IMG/VR virus record: IMGVR_UViG_3300035034_000608
Span: 1 to 37,725 of that record
Length of the DNA: 37,725 bases
Reading direction: 5' to 3' (one strand)
Source: a virus
The notes beneath the pieces were generated by a model. It searched no databases and was not told the DNA's origin. It was given only the letters and a program-made list of their open reading frames with translations. Positions 7,398 through 16,164 of the stretch are shown one piece after another; positions within the stretch are counted from its first letter, which is position 1; each line of letters begins with the position of its first letter. A program made the position numbers and the translations under genes.

Positions 7398-7785
7398 ACT
7401 AACTCAAGGTAGAAAAGGTAGACCTATTGGTTTTAAACTTAGTGAAGCTAGTAAGCATGCTATAAGTGAAGCCAAGAAGGGACAAAAACATAAAGAGGCT
7501 ACAAAAAATAAAATATCAAGATCTTTACAGAATTATTTTAGAAGAAAAGACCCTTTATCACAAGAAATTATAAATACTTATTGTAGAATAATTGATGATG
7601 ATATGTGTGAGTGGGTATTAAATGTAGAGGAGGAATTGGATGATATACGTGATGTATTGACTTTTAAGTCTTTACAGAATAAATTAAGAATAGAGATTTC
7701 ATATGGTGAAAACATAGAAGAAATGTTTGGTCATTCTTTAACTCCTGAATTACTCCTAATGTACAAACAAAAAATGGAGGAGTAA
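7384..7785 (+). CDS. DNA-binding protein with NUMOD3-like motif, terminase block
   Basis: The 133-residue protein has an N-terminal basic segment (residues about 15-48) with the repeating pattern S-EA-K-AISEA-KGQKHKEATKNKIS. This is like the NUMOD3 DNA-binding modules of homing endonucleases. However, there is no nuclease domain; the rest is an acidic helical domain. Since it lies two genes before the large terminase, I infer a virion or packaging protein, possibly a small terminase subunit or accessory, that carries such a motif. Automatic annotation could mislabel it as an endonuclease. Confidence 0.6.
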   Translation: MKPIRLTQGRKGRPIGFKLSEASKHAISEAKKGQKHKEATKNKISRSLQNYFRRKDPLSQEIINTYCRIIDDDMCEWVLNVEEELDDIRDVLTFKSLQNKLRIEISYGENIEEMFGHSLTPELLLMYKQKMEE

Positions 7786-7790
7786 AGATA

Positions 7791-8300
7791 ATGGCTAGAC
7801 CAAAATTACATCCAGCACATAGAAAAGTTAGAGACCTTTTGCCAGCTAAAGATATTTTTGATGATGATGAGTTGAAATTGTACGGAGAGTATGTAGAGGT
7901 ATACTTAGCAGATTTTGATGCTGATGAGTTAATTTCTAGTGATCTAGATGACATTATGAGTTTGTCTATGAATAAAGTATTGTCGTTTAGACTATTAAAA
8001 GAAACTAAGGGTGACTCTGATAAACAACTTGATATGGCGGCTACTATAGAGAAGCTTGATAAACGAAATGAAAAACTTAAAGAAAACTTGTCTTCTAGGA
8101 GGCGAGATAGGATTAATCCTAATGAGCTTAAAGGCTTCTCCATTGTTGATTTAGCGGTAGCCTATGACCAGCAAGCAAAAGCAGCTCAAGCCAAACGTAT
8201 GGCTAAACTAAGAGCTGAAGAGAAGTTGATGAGGAAAAATAGAGAAAGTTATGATGGCAACAGGCTTGATATAGAGGAAACAAAAGGCGAAGAAGACTAA
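7791..8300 (+). CDS. Probable small terminase subunit
   Basis: This 169-residue protein directly precedes the large terminase with a 1-base TAATG overlap, the usual place for the small terminase, which recognises phage DNA and regulates the motor. It has a basic N-terminus (MARPKLHPAHRKVRDLLP), an acidic helical middle, a long charged helix at about residues 82-105 and a basic Ala/Lys/Arg helix at about 125-150. No helix-turn-helix can be assigned with certainty. The call rests mainly on position and composition. Confidence 0.5.
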   Translation: MARPKLHPAHRKVRDLLPAKDIFDDDELKLYGEYVEVYLADFDADELISSDLDDIMSLSMNKVLSFRLLKETKGDSDKQLDMAATIEKLDKRNEKLKENLSSRRRDRINPNELKGFSIVDLAVAYDQQAKAAQAKRMAKLRAEEKLMRKNRESYDGNRLDIEETKGEED

Positions 8301-11290
8301 TGGCTAAAAAAAGACAAAACATGGAAGCGTTGCTGGTACAAGGTAAGGAACTTATAGAGTTTTATAGAGCTCACCCTTGTACAGCCGCTTATGAGCTCCT
8401 AGGGGTAGATTTAGCACCTATTCAGCGATTGGTTTTTAGAGACATGTGGTTTAAGAACTACGTCATAGCTATTTGTGGACGTGGCGTGGGAAAAACTTTT
8501 ATGCTCGGTACTTTAGCTGCATTAAGTTGCTTGTTGTATCCAGGTTATAGGGTAGGTCTAATTGGCCCAGTATTTAGACAATCGTTAATAAAATCAGACA
8601 CACTTGCTACGTTTTGGACAAATGAAGGATTAAATACAGGTACAGAGGATTTTTATAATAAAGTAATTCCAGGAAAAACAAGAGTACAGTCAAATTTTAA
8701 TCATAATACAGTAGTCAGTAAATGGACAGATAAAGATAAAGCATGTAAGTATATAAAAACTACAAAAGGATTTGAATTGTCTGGTACTATAGATCATGCC
8801 GTTGTGTGTTTAAACGATGATTTAGATACTGAATTTAAAGACTTACAGGATATAAAAGATGAATATATAGCAATAAAAACAGGATTTAATTATTTTGGTA
8901 ATGATAACTCGATGCCTGAATTTGAATTTGAACATGATTGGAGAACTAAAAATTGTTTAATACCTAAAGAATTAACACCTTCTTTATCTTATTGGATGGG
9001 TCTTTTACTAGGTGATGGCTGTGTTTCTGTTAGTAAAAATAAAAGAAAACAGCGTGTAGACTTTGTAAGTGAAGACCAGGATTTATTAGACTCTTTTGAG
9101 AATAATCTAAGAAGATATTTTTGTGTAGATAAAGAAGAAAAGATAGATAGAAGGAATAGAAGGAATGATACTTGGGAAATTCAATACTTTTGTAAGCAAC
9201 TAGCCCAGTATTTATTAGAGTGTGGTTTTACTAAAACAACAGCTCTGGATAAAAAGATTCCTAGTATTTTAAAAAAAGCTTCACGAGATAACTTAATAGC
9301 TTGTTTACAGGGTTTATATGACACAGATGGGTGTTTTTATGTGCAAAAAAATAAAGGTTCTGAAATTGCCTTTAGTACTTCTTCTAAACAACTAGCTAAA
9401 GAAGTGCAGGCTATACTACTAAATTTAGGTATAGTGTCTAACTTTGGTATAAGTAAAAAGGCATGTATAAGACAATTATCGCAAGGAAATAAACCGTCTA
9501 AATGTGCAGAAGCCTATAAAGTTAGGATTACAGGACAAACTTTTATCAAAAGATTCAATGATACTGTTGGATTTAGATGCTTAAGAAAGAAAGAAAAGCT
9601 TAATGCTTATATAGATAACCATTTTAATCAAGAAGAAAGTTTAGCTAGGGCTATTGGTCTTACAAATAAATTAATAAAGGATAATTACAATAAAGCCAAA
9701 AAATTATATGAACAAGGGTTATACTTTGTTAAAATTAAAGAGGTTGATTACTTCTTTTCAGAAACAATAGATATAGAAGTAAAAAATGAACACTGTTATT
9801 GGGCTAACGGGTTTATTAATCACAATTCAAAAATGATATTTGCTGAAGTAGAGAAACTATATGATCAATCTTCAATTCTTAGAGAAGCTTCTGCAAAGAA
9901 ACCAACTCGTGGTTCAGACACAGCTTATTTAAAATTTAAGTCGGTTGCTGGTAAAACTCCATCATATATTGAGGGACTACCACTAGGAGATGGTAGTAAA
10001 ATTCGTGGATCACGTTTCTATCTAATTCTTGTGGATGAGTTAGCGCAAGTTCCAGATCAAACTTTGGATATGGTAGTAAGACCAATGGGAGCAACCTCTT
10101 TGGCACCGATGGAAAGAGTTCGTAGACTAGAGGAACAGACTCGTTTGATTAATGCTGGTCTTGCTGCTGCTGATGATTTTGCTGAGGAAAAAGTTAACAA
10201 GATGGTAATGACTTCCTCAGGGTATTATAAATTTAATCATATGTGGCGACGTATGAGGGACCATTGGAAGATGGTGGCGGAAGCTGAAGCTCAAGGTAAG
10301 GATTGTGATTATGCAGTGTGGCAAGTACCTTATTGGGACTTACCTGAGGGGTTCTTGGATAATAATAATATTGCTGAAGCTAAACGTATTATGTCTAGAC
10401 ATGAGTATAGTATGGAATATGAAGCTGCCATGGTTTCAGATTCAGAGGGATTTTTTAAGGCATCCCTATTAGATGATTGTACTTTAGGGAATGATTTTAC
10501 TTTACAGTTCAATGGAGCGCCTAATAAACAGTATATAATGGGTATTGACCCTAATCAGGGGGGAAGCGCCAGTTGTGGTGTGGTTATTATTGAAATAGGT
10601 AAACCTAATAAAATAGTTAATGTAATAGAACTTAAAAAGCAGACCACACAAGGACTTACAAGATCAGTACAACAACTTTGTAATCAATATAATATCATTA
10701 GAATATTCATGGATAAAGGCGGAGGTGGAAAGGCAGTATGTGATTTATTAGAGGAGGGTTACGGAGAAACCGAACCTATTATTGATAGAGGAAACCAAGA
10801 TCATATACATTTAGAAGGAAGACATATACTAGATATGGTTAATTTTAATCCTACTTGGATAGCTGATGCCAATTTTACTACAAAAGCTATGTTTGAGGAT
10901 AAGAGTCTTTTATTTCCAGATAATCCATCTAATTCTACTAACGATTTATTAGCTAGGGCTTATATAAATATAATAACGCTTAAATCACAGTTATTAAATA
11001 TAGTAGTTACTCAAACTTCTACTGGTATATTGCATTTCGATACTCCTACTAAGCATATGAATAAGGATTTATATTCTGCACTTATATTAGGAGCCCATGG
11101 AGCAAGACAGGTTGAGAGGGAACTCGAAGAGGGAGATGGTCCTATTCTTCATAGTGTAAGTGGCTTAGTGCGTAGTAGAGTAGGGACTAGTTTTGATTAT
11201 TTAGGATCTCAAGGCACTTCAAGTTTTCAAGCACCCCCACTATTGGAATACGGACTAGGCCACGCGGTATTAAAGAAAAGAATTAAATAA
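8300..11290 (+). CDS. terL: Large terminase subunit precursor, interrupted by intein
   Basis: The 996-residue precursor yields a 581-residue terminase after removal of a 415-residue intein (residues 95-509). The terminase powers DNA translocation into the prohead and cuts the concatemer. ATPase motifs are Walker A GRGVGKT (60-66), Walker B LILVDE (575-580) and coupling motif MTSSG (637-641). Nuclease (RNase H-fold) motifs include D750 in MGIDPNQGG, D805 in IFMDKGGGG and a final Asp in MNKDLYSALILGAHG. Without the intein the sequence reads GPVFRQ-SKMIFAEVEK, a normal run for the segment after Walker A. The start overlaps the upstream stop as TAATG. Confidence 0.95.
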   Translation: MAKKRQNMEALLVQGKELIEFYRAHPCTAAYELLGVDLAPIQRLVFRDMWFKNYVIAICGRGVGKTFMLGTLAALSCLLYPGYRVGLIGPVFRQSLIKSDTLATFWTNEGLNTGTEDFYNKVIPGKTRVQSNFNHNTVVSKWTDKDKACKYIKTTKGFELSGTIDHAVVCLNDDLDTEFKDLQDIKDEYIAIKTGFNYFGNDNSMPEFEFEHDWRTKNCLIPKELTPSLSYWMGLLLGDGCVSVSKNKRKQRVDFVSEDQDLLDSFENNLRRYFCVDKEEKIDRRNRRNDTWEIQYFCKQLAQYLLECGFTKTTALDKKIPSILKKASRDNLIACLQGLYDTDGCFYVQKNKGSEIAFSTSSKQLAKEVQAILLNLGIVSNFGISKKACIRQLSQGNKPSKCAEAYKVRITGQTFIKRFNDTVGFRCLRKKEKLNAYIDNHFNQEESLARAIGLTNKLIKDNYNKAKKLYEQGLYFVKIKEVDYFFSETIDIEVKNEHCYWANGFINHNSKMIFAEVEKLYDQSSILREASAKKPTRGSDTAYLKFKSVAGKTPSYIEGLPLGDGSKIRGSRFYLILVDELAQVPDQTLDMVVRPMGATSLAPMERVRRLEEQTRLINAGLAAADDFAEEKVNKMVMTSSGYYKFNHMWRRMRDHWKMVAEAEAQGKDCDYAVWQVPYWDLPEGFLDNNNIAEAKRIMSRHEYSMEYEAAMVSDSEGFFKASLLDDCTLGNDFTLQFNGAPNKQYIMGIDPNQGGSASCGVVIIEIGKPNKIVNVIELKKQTTQGLTRSVQQLCNQYNIIRIFMDKGGGGKAVCDLLEEGYGETEPIIDRGNQDHIHLEGRHILDMVNFNPTWIADANFTTKAMFEDKSLLFPDNPSNSTNDLLARAYINIITLKSQLLNIVVTQTSTGILHFDTPTKHMNKDLYSALILGAHGARQVERELEEGDGPILHSVSGLVRSRVGTSFDYLGSQGTSSFQAPPLLEYGLGHAVLKKRIK
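8582..9826 (+). mobile_element. Intein with LAGLIDADG homing endonuclease in terminase
   Basis: The intein lies in frame between Q94 and S510 of the precursor. Block A reads SLIKSDTLA, so the first residue is Ser rather than the common Cys. Block B is GTIDH with H166. Two LAGLIDADG motifs are present, MGLLLGDGCV (about 233-242) and LQGLYDTDGCF (336-346). The C-terminal blocks read HCYWANGFINHN followed by Ser +1. Both splicing ends and the endonuclease look intact, so it should splice and be mobile. It is inserted shortly after the Walker A motif, at a highly conserved terminase site. Confidence 0.93.
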
Positions 11291-11304
11291 GGGGGAAGTT
11301 TATA

Positions 11305-11682
11305 ATGGAAAATTATAATATTTTATTTATCGACGATGATAAAAATATAATATCAGTATATAGAGCTATTATGGCACTATCTCCTTACTCTTATAAAATA
11401 GCTACAACCGGAGAAGAAGCGCTGCAGTTAATAGAGACTATGTCTTTTGATATTTTTATAGTAGACATTAATTTAAGAAGTAAGGAACTATCTGGTGTTG
11501 ATTTAGGTGTAGTTTTTAGGAAGAAATTTAAAGATGCTAAGATTTATGCTATGACTGGTTATTCTAATATATTTGATTCTATAGAACCGTCAGTAGCTGG
11601 ATTTGATAAGGTATTGAGTAAAGGTTTTGGTTTTACTGAGCTTGTTGAGCAAATTAAAAAAGATTTAACAGGTAATAATTAA
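11305..11682 (+). CDS. Single-domain response regulator (CheY-like receiver)
   Basis: The 125-residue protein is a complete receiver domain with no output domain. The acidic triad D10-D11-D12, the phosphoacceptor D54 (FIVDINLR), T84 (AMTGY) and K106 (VLSKGF) are all present. It should therefore accept phosphate from a histidine kinase or small phosphodonor. It lies between the terminase and portal genes with a good SD (GGGGGAAG), so it is made with the packaging and head genes. It might divert or mimic host two-component signalling, or act as a phospho-controlled assembly factor. Neither is shown. Confidence 0.92.
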   Translation: MENYNILFIDDDKNIISVYRAIMALSPYSYKIATTGEEALQLIETMSFDIFIVDINLRSKELSGVDLGVVFRKKFKDAKIYAMTGYSNIFDSIEPSVAGFDKVLSKGFGFTELVEQIKKDLTGNN

Positions 11683-11714
11683 CTAACCTCTGTAATAATT
11701 AGAGTATTTATATA

Positions 11715-11777
11715 GTGGGGCCTTGGTACATGGTAAAAAAATAAATAAAGCTTTTGATTACCCAGGTACCCACTTTT
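11715..11777 (+). terminator. Candidate long-loop terminator hairpin
   Basis: GTGGG (11715-11719) pairs with CCCAC (11769-11773). After a two-base internal loop, CTTGG (11722-11726) pairs with CCAGG (11762-11766). TTTT follows the stem. The loop is long (about 35 bases, AT-rich), so this is only a possible terminator or leader structure between the receiver gene and the portal cluster. Confidence 0.35.
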
Positions 11778-11796
11778 AATAATAGGAGGATTGAAT

Positions 11797-12000
11797 ATGT
11801 CAGAAGAAAATAGAGGTGAAGCTATTGGTACACCTTGGTGGATAAATAATATGCCTGCTGACTATACCAAAAGTAGATCTGGTAAGGCTACTTGGACAAT
11901 GGATGATATAATAGGAAGAAAAGATGTTACTAAATGGATATTATCTACTGATTCTGTAGCTACAGTATCAGGTACTCCTGGTAGTATTTTAAAAGGATAA
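11797..12000 (+). CDS. Small hypothetical protein before the portal
   Basis: I choose the ATG at 11797 because AGGAGG (11784-11789) sits 7 bases upstream, rather than a TTG at 11791. The 67-residue protein contains TPWWINNMPADY and ends SGTPGSILKG. There is no recognised domain. It sits 10 bases before the portal gene and is probably a minor head protein. Confidence 0.7.
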   Translation: MSEENRGEAIGTPWWINNMPADYTKSRSGKATWTMDDIIGRKDVTKWILSTDSVATVSGTPGSILKG

Positions 12001-12010
12001 AGGTTATTAA

Positions 12011-13990
12011 ATGGCAGATGATAATATAATAGATATAAATAAACTAACTTCTGATCTACAAAATAGATACCCAGATGCTGGTATAGAATCTCTAGAGATA
12101 AATAGAGAGACTGGTCAATCTGTTTTTATGCTCAAACCAAATAAACGTAATCTAGCTATATTAGATAAACCTGGTATGGCTATTAAACCTAGGCTTGAAT
12201 CTGCTGCAACTATAAATAGAGACTATACTTCACGGCAAACTTTGGATTTAGCCCTGAGTAAAAATCCTTATGACGAAGACCCTAAAACACTATATAAACA
12301 AGCAGAAAAACATTATTACACTGATCCATTGGTTGGTTCTGCTACAAACGCCTTAGCCTCTTTGTCAATGAAAGGGTTTGAAAATGATATTGATGATGAG
12401 AATATCAAACAGTTTTATGATACCTGGACATTTGATGTAGATTTTAAAGAAGTACTAGAGTGGATTTTTCTTGATTTTTTTAAGATAGGACATGTTGTAA
12501 CTTATAAAGTTTTATCTAAGTATGAACCTAGAGTATCTTTTTTATCACCCGTACCAGGGCAGAAGACTAAAAAAGGCGACTCTGCTTCAGAAACTGTCAG
12601 GCTTCATAAATTACATGCTGAATTTGAAGATGAAAAAGATGCGGAAGTGGCAAAGCTTGTCGAGTCTGCTAAGAAAAAAGGTGCTTCTTTTGAGCAGTTA
12701 ATGGAGGTTGAAAAAGCCGCCAAAAAAAATATATGGTCCAAAGGATTTCTTCCCTCCTCATACACAGTTTTAAATCATCAACTAGTTAATATAGAAGGTA
12801 ACCTTTTATTTGATAAAGTAGCTGTAAAATTAACTCCCCCACAAGAGCTAGGTCAGTTATTACAAAAAGCTTCTGGAGAACTAACAGAAGAAGAAAAAGA
12901 ACTAATTAAGTCACTACCTAAAGAGATTAAATCTGCAGCAGAGCAAGGCGGTGAGTTTCAACTAGATTCGAGACTTGTGGGAATGGTTACTTATAGAAAA
13001 CAGCCTTATGAACGTTATGCAAGACCTAGGGTAACTAGGATATTGGATACTATAAAATATAAACAATCACTACAAGAGGCTGATGTAAGTACACTTGATG
13101 GTATTTCTAATTATATTCTAAAGATTACCATAGGTAATGATGAGTACCCAGTCGTTAGTCAGCAAGAATTAGAGACAGTTGCTCAGTTATTTAATAGTCC
13201 ATCAAAAGCATTTGATGTGGTATGGAACCATACACTGGATATTCAAAAAATAGTTTCGCCCGAGATTGAAGCTATTTTAGGGCAAGATAAGTACAAACAG
13301 GTAAACGAGGATATGACAGCAGGTCTTGCTGTAACTCGTGCCATAATAGATGGAACAGGGGATATCAATGCAGCAGAAGTAAATTTACTTACTAAAGGTC
13401 TAATGGAGGAGATTCATTATGCCCGTCGGCAAGTAGAGAAATGGATTTATAAGGAATATAGACAAATAGCAGAGGCAATGGGTTTTGATCGTTTTCCTAA
13501 AATACGTTGGGACGATAGTGTGTTACGTGATGAGGTATTATATATGAGCACATTGAGTTCGCTAGTCGATAGAAGGATGTTGTCATATCAAACAGCCTTA
13601 GAGGCCTTAGGGTTTGATTACGATAATGAATTAAAGAATATGCAAACAGAGTTGCCTTTAGTAGAAGGTGGTATTTTTGGTATAATTGGCAGCCCGTTTC
13701 AAAAAGCAGTAGATGGTCCAGGAGTTCAGCCTAAGCAAAAATCACCTACAGGAACACCTAGTAAAGGAAGACCGGCTGGTGAAACAAAGACAAAGAAAAA
13801 ACCTAATACAAACCCAGACAAACAACCTGGTAGTAAGCCTACTAAACCAAAAAAGACAGCGGCTATTGGGGATATAAGTGTTATGGATGATGAACAGTAT
13901 TCGGCTTTTCTGGGTGGCGCAAGAAGTGTTTTAGATGATACAGAATACGCAGAATTTTTGGAAGCTGTAGAGGTAGTTAGGTATGAGTAA
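12011..13990 (+). CDS. Portal protein
   Basis: The 659-residue protein has the size and position of a phage portal, the dodecameric ring at the capsid vertex through which DNA enters and leaves. The N-terminal third has the wing-type segment (YYTDPLVGSATNALASLSMKGFE), then EVLEWIFLDFFKIGHVV. The stem/crown part is helical, with SLVDRRMLSYQTALEALGFDY near residue 515-535, a pattern I associate with portals. The C-terminal 100 residues have a Pro/Lys/Thr-rich linker and an acidic end. It follows the terminase block and precedes the protease and scaffold. Its end overlaps the start of a homing-gene remnant by 8 bases. Confidence 0.88.
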   Translation: MADDNIIDINKLTSDLQNRYPDAGIESLEINRETGQSVFMLKPNKRNLAILDKPGMAIKPRLESAATINRDYTSRQTLDLALSKNPYDEDPKTLYKQAEKHYYTDPLVGSATNALASLSMKGFENDIDDENIKQFYDTWTFDVDFKEVLEWIFLDFFKIGHVVTYKVLSKYEPRVSFLSPVPGQKTKKGDSASETVRLHKLHAEFEDEKDAEVAKLVESAKKKGASFEQLMEVEKAAKKNIWSKGFLPSSYTVLNHQLVNIEGNLLFDKVAVKLTPPQELGQLLQKASGELTEEEKELIKSLPKEIKSAAEQGGEFQLDSRLVGMVTYRKQPYERYARPRVTRILDTIKYKQSLQEADVSTLDGISNYILKITIGNDEYPVVSQQELETVAQLFNSPSKAFDVVWNHTLDIQKIVSPEIEAILGQDKYKQVNEDMTAGLAVTRAIIDGTGDINAAEVNLLTKGLMEEIHYARRQVEKWIYKEYRQIAEAMGFDRFPKIRWDDSVLRDEVLYMSTLSSLVDRRMLSYQTALEALGFDYDNELKNMQTELPLVEGGIFGIIGSPFQKAVDGPGVQPKQKSPTGTPSKGRPAGETKTKKKPNTNPDKQPGSKPTKPKKTAAIGDISVMDDEQYSAFLGGARSVLDDTEYAEFLEAVEVVRYE

Positions 13991-14168
13991 GAGACTTACA
14001 TATGCATTTGTTAAAGAGTCATTTGATTCAGAAGATTATACTTTACTTAGTAAAGAGTATGTCAATAATGGTTATAAATTAGATTGTATTTGTCAGAAGG
14101 GGCATAAAGGTTGGCATCGGGTGGTGCTTAAGAATAGGTATAATATAAAAGCGGTGTCATATGTATAA
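13983..14168 (+). pseudogene. Internally deleted HNH homing gene remnant
   Basis: The 61-residue frame starts like the zinc-repeat HNH genes (MSKRLTYAFVKESFDSE) and runs through half of the first repeat to CQKGHK. It then jumps to the C-terminal end of that family (WHRVVLKNRYNIK), matching the WHK-x-WYQxILxxRYNI ends of the intact copies. All the other repeats and the whole HNH domain are missing. The fusion is in frame and lies near 14100-14115. It starts inside the portal stop region, as an intact copy would, so a homing gene once occupied this site. No nuclease activity is possible. Confidence 0.85.
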
Positions 14169-14814
14169 ATATGATTCAAATATAAAAGTAGACGGTATTG
14201 TTTATAAAGTAACTAATATGATAAATAATAAAGCTTATATAGGACAAACTATCCATTCTTTGAATAAAAGAAAAATTAAACATTTAAATCTGGCTACAAG
14301 ATCAAATATAAAAACTCATTTTCATAGGGCAATTAATAAATACGGGGAAACTAATTTTGTTTGGCAAATTCTATGTTCTTGTAATAGAAAGGCTGAGTTA
14401 GACAAGAAAGAGGTGTACTACATCGAGTATTATGATACATATAAAAACGGGTATAATATGACTTTAGGTGGTGAAGGTACTGTAGGAAGAATATGTAAGG
14501 AAAGTACTAAATGTAAAATTTCCAAAGCTAAAACTGGTAAAAAAATGTCTGAAGAATTTAAGAAAAAATTATCAACTATGCGTCGTGGGGTTAAAAAATC
14601 AAAAGCTCATGTGGCTAATGTAGTAGCATCAAAAAGTAAGTATTGGGATGTAGTGTATCCTAACGGTACTCATAAGGTAATAAAAAACTTAAGTGCTTTT
14701 TGTAGAGAGAATAATTTAAATGATTCAGGAATGAGATTGGTAGCACTTTATGGTAGAAATCACCACAGAGGATTTAAATGCCAAAGAATAGATAATATAA
14801 AAGCAAGTCAGTAA
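14161..14814 (+). CDS. GIY-YIG homing endonuclease
   Basis: The 217-residue protein begins with a GIY-YIG nuclease domain: VYKVTNMINNKAYIGQT, a later catalytic Arg-containing helix, and the YYIEYYDTYKNGYNMT end with its conserved Glu and Asn. A NUMOD3-type segment (ESTKCKISKAKTGKKMSEE) follows. The C-terminal region has the IENR-like pattern of homing endonucleases (LSAFCRENNLN, RNHHRGFKC). It overlaps the HNH remnant by 8 bases, so this site after the portal gene has taken two successive homing genes. Confidence 0.9.
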   Translation: MYKYDSNIKVDGIVYKVTNMINNKAYIGQTIHSLNKRKIKHLNLATRSNIKTHFHRAINKYGETNFVWQILCSCNRKAELDKKEVYYIEYYDTYKNGYNMTLGGEGTVGRICKESTKCKISKAKTGKKMSEEFKKKLSTMRRGVKKSKAHVANVVASKSKYWDVVYPNGTHKVIKNLSAFCRENNLNDSGMRLVALYGRNHHRGFKCQRIDNIKASQ

Positions 14815-14858
14815 TAATTAGTTGATTCATAATAAATAAAAACTCACGGAGAATATTA

Positions 14859-14975
14859 ATGACTTTTGATATAGACTATGTGGCGTTTTATAATGAAATG
14901 AAAGAATTGATTATGAATGGTTATGATTTTTATAGCGCTCTTGAGATATTAAGAGAGAAGTATGGAAATAAATAG
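14859..14975 (+). CDS. 38-residue small protein
   Basis: The short frame (MTFDIDYVAFYNEM, ending LREKYGNK) has a GGAG SD 6 bases before the ATG and fills the gap between the GIY-YIG gene and the protease. It is acidic and helical. Function is unknown. Confidence 0.5.
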   Translation: MTFDIDYVAFYNEMKELIMNGYDFYSALEILREKYGNK

Positions 14976-15000
14976 AATAAATAATTACTAGGAGAGGATA

Positions 15001-16164
15001 ATGGAAGATAAGTATAAATTTTATTTAACAGCTAGTATTGACATGGATGAGGAAACAGAGGAATTAAAGAAGGAGGTGGCTTCTGTAATCAATTTACCAG
15101 GTCCTGGTGAGAAACAACCCGACCTTTCTTATTTTTCTGCCATTCTTGTTAGCTCAGGTGAAAACCTTAACCATGCTTTTTTCTTAGGGTCAGAGCTAGT
15201 AGCCGCTGCTAATACTATTGTTAGTAAAGCACTAGATGTGGAACATGAAGAGACTGAGATTATTGGTCATTTATATTCTCATGCTTTTACTGATGATCAG
15301 CATAAAGCACTTGACCTTACTGAGTTGTCCTCTACTGAGACTGCAACTTTAGATACTAAGGATATGCATATACAAATAGGTTCTATTGTTTATAAAAATA
15401 GATTTCCAGACATAGCAAAAGAAATTGCTAATAATGAATGGAAGGTATCTATGGAATGTTATTTTAAAGACTTTGATATTAAAGTAGGTGATATGATTAT
15501 ACCAAAGTCTGTAGCAAACTCTTTAGGTATTGAGTTATCTGATGAAAGTATTTTTGGAAAATCAGCAAAGATAATGAAAGGTGGTAAAGAGGTAGCCGAA
15601 GGCACTGTAGCTAGAGTACTTAGAGGGATATGTTTCTCTGGGTGCGGGATTGTTAAAAATCCAGCTAATCCTCCGAGTGTTATTTTAGAAACCGCGTCTG
15701 ATGATGATATTAAACCGATTATATTTGATCTTGATTTAGTAGAAAATAGTTCTACAAAAGAAGAAGTTGTCACACCTGTTATTGATAAAAAAGTTGAGGG
15801 TATTAATGTAACCTCCCAAAGTATAGAAGATAAAAAAGAAAACTCTAATTTAAATTATGATGATACAGTGGGTATTTGTATAAATTACAAAAAACGTCTC
15901 ACTGATAAGCACGATGTTGTTTTGGCTGAAAACTACTGTACTTTGTTTGATTCTCCGTGTACTTCTGATACAAGAGATGCGCTTGACCCGCGCTGTCTCA
16001 GGTTTATTGCAGAATTTACGGCGTCATCTTATACAAAGAAGCTTCTAGCTGGTAAACAATTTGAACTCGATAGTAAAGAAAGTTCGAGATGTTTGTTAAG
16101 ATTAGAAAAAGCATTGGTTAATGCCAAAAAAGTTTTTACTGACAAAAATAAGGAGGAAAACTAA
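15001..16164 (+). CDS. Probable prohead protease
   Basis: The 387-residue protein lies between portal and scaffold, the usual place of the capsid maturation protease. Candidate catalytic residues are H82 in LDVEHEETEIIGHL and S150 in EWKVSMEC, which resembles the H...S arrangement and the VS-E strand of herpesvirus-type/T4 gp21-type phage proteases. A conserved-looking stretch FSGCGIVKNPANPPS (212-226) follows. The C-terminal 100 residues are a separate, Cys-containing, Lys-rich domain. The protease would cleave scaffold and capsid proteins during maturation. The assignment is from context plus weak motifs. Confidence 0.6.
   Translation: MEDKYKFYLTASIDMDEETEELKKEVASVINLPGPGEKQPDLSYFSAILVSSGENLNHAFFLGSELVAAANTIVSKALDVEHEETEIIGHLYSHAFTDDQHKALDLTELSSTETATLDTKDMHIQIGSIVYKNRFPDIAKEIANNEWKVSMECYFKDFDIKVGDMIIPKSVANSLGIELSDESIFGKSAKIMKGGKEVAEGTVARVLRGICFSGCGIVKNPANPPSVILETASDDDIKPIIFDLDLVENSSTKEEVVTPVIDKKVEGINVTSQSIEDKKENSNLNYDDTVGICINYKKRLTDKHDVVLAENYCTLFDSPCTSDTRDALDPRCLRFIAEFTASSYTKKLLAGKQFELDSKESSRCLLRLEKALVNAKKVFTDKNKEEN

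Noticed and set aside
7664-8143. 159-codon antisense frame over the terminase small-subunit region
   Set aside because: It overlaps two well-supported + strand genes, is Ser/Leu/Phe-rich as expected from the reverse of charged codons, and has no SD.
11700-11715. T4-type late promoter (TATAAATA) near the receiver gene
   Set aside because: The match reads on the minus strand, where no gene lies, and is a likely chance event in AT-rich DNA.
15799-15814. Third copy of the ATTAATGTAACCTC motif inside the protease gene
   Set aside because: It encodes an ordinary stretch (INVTS) in frame, so it is probably coincidence in AT-rich coding sequence.
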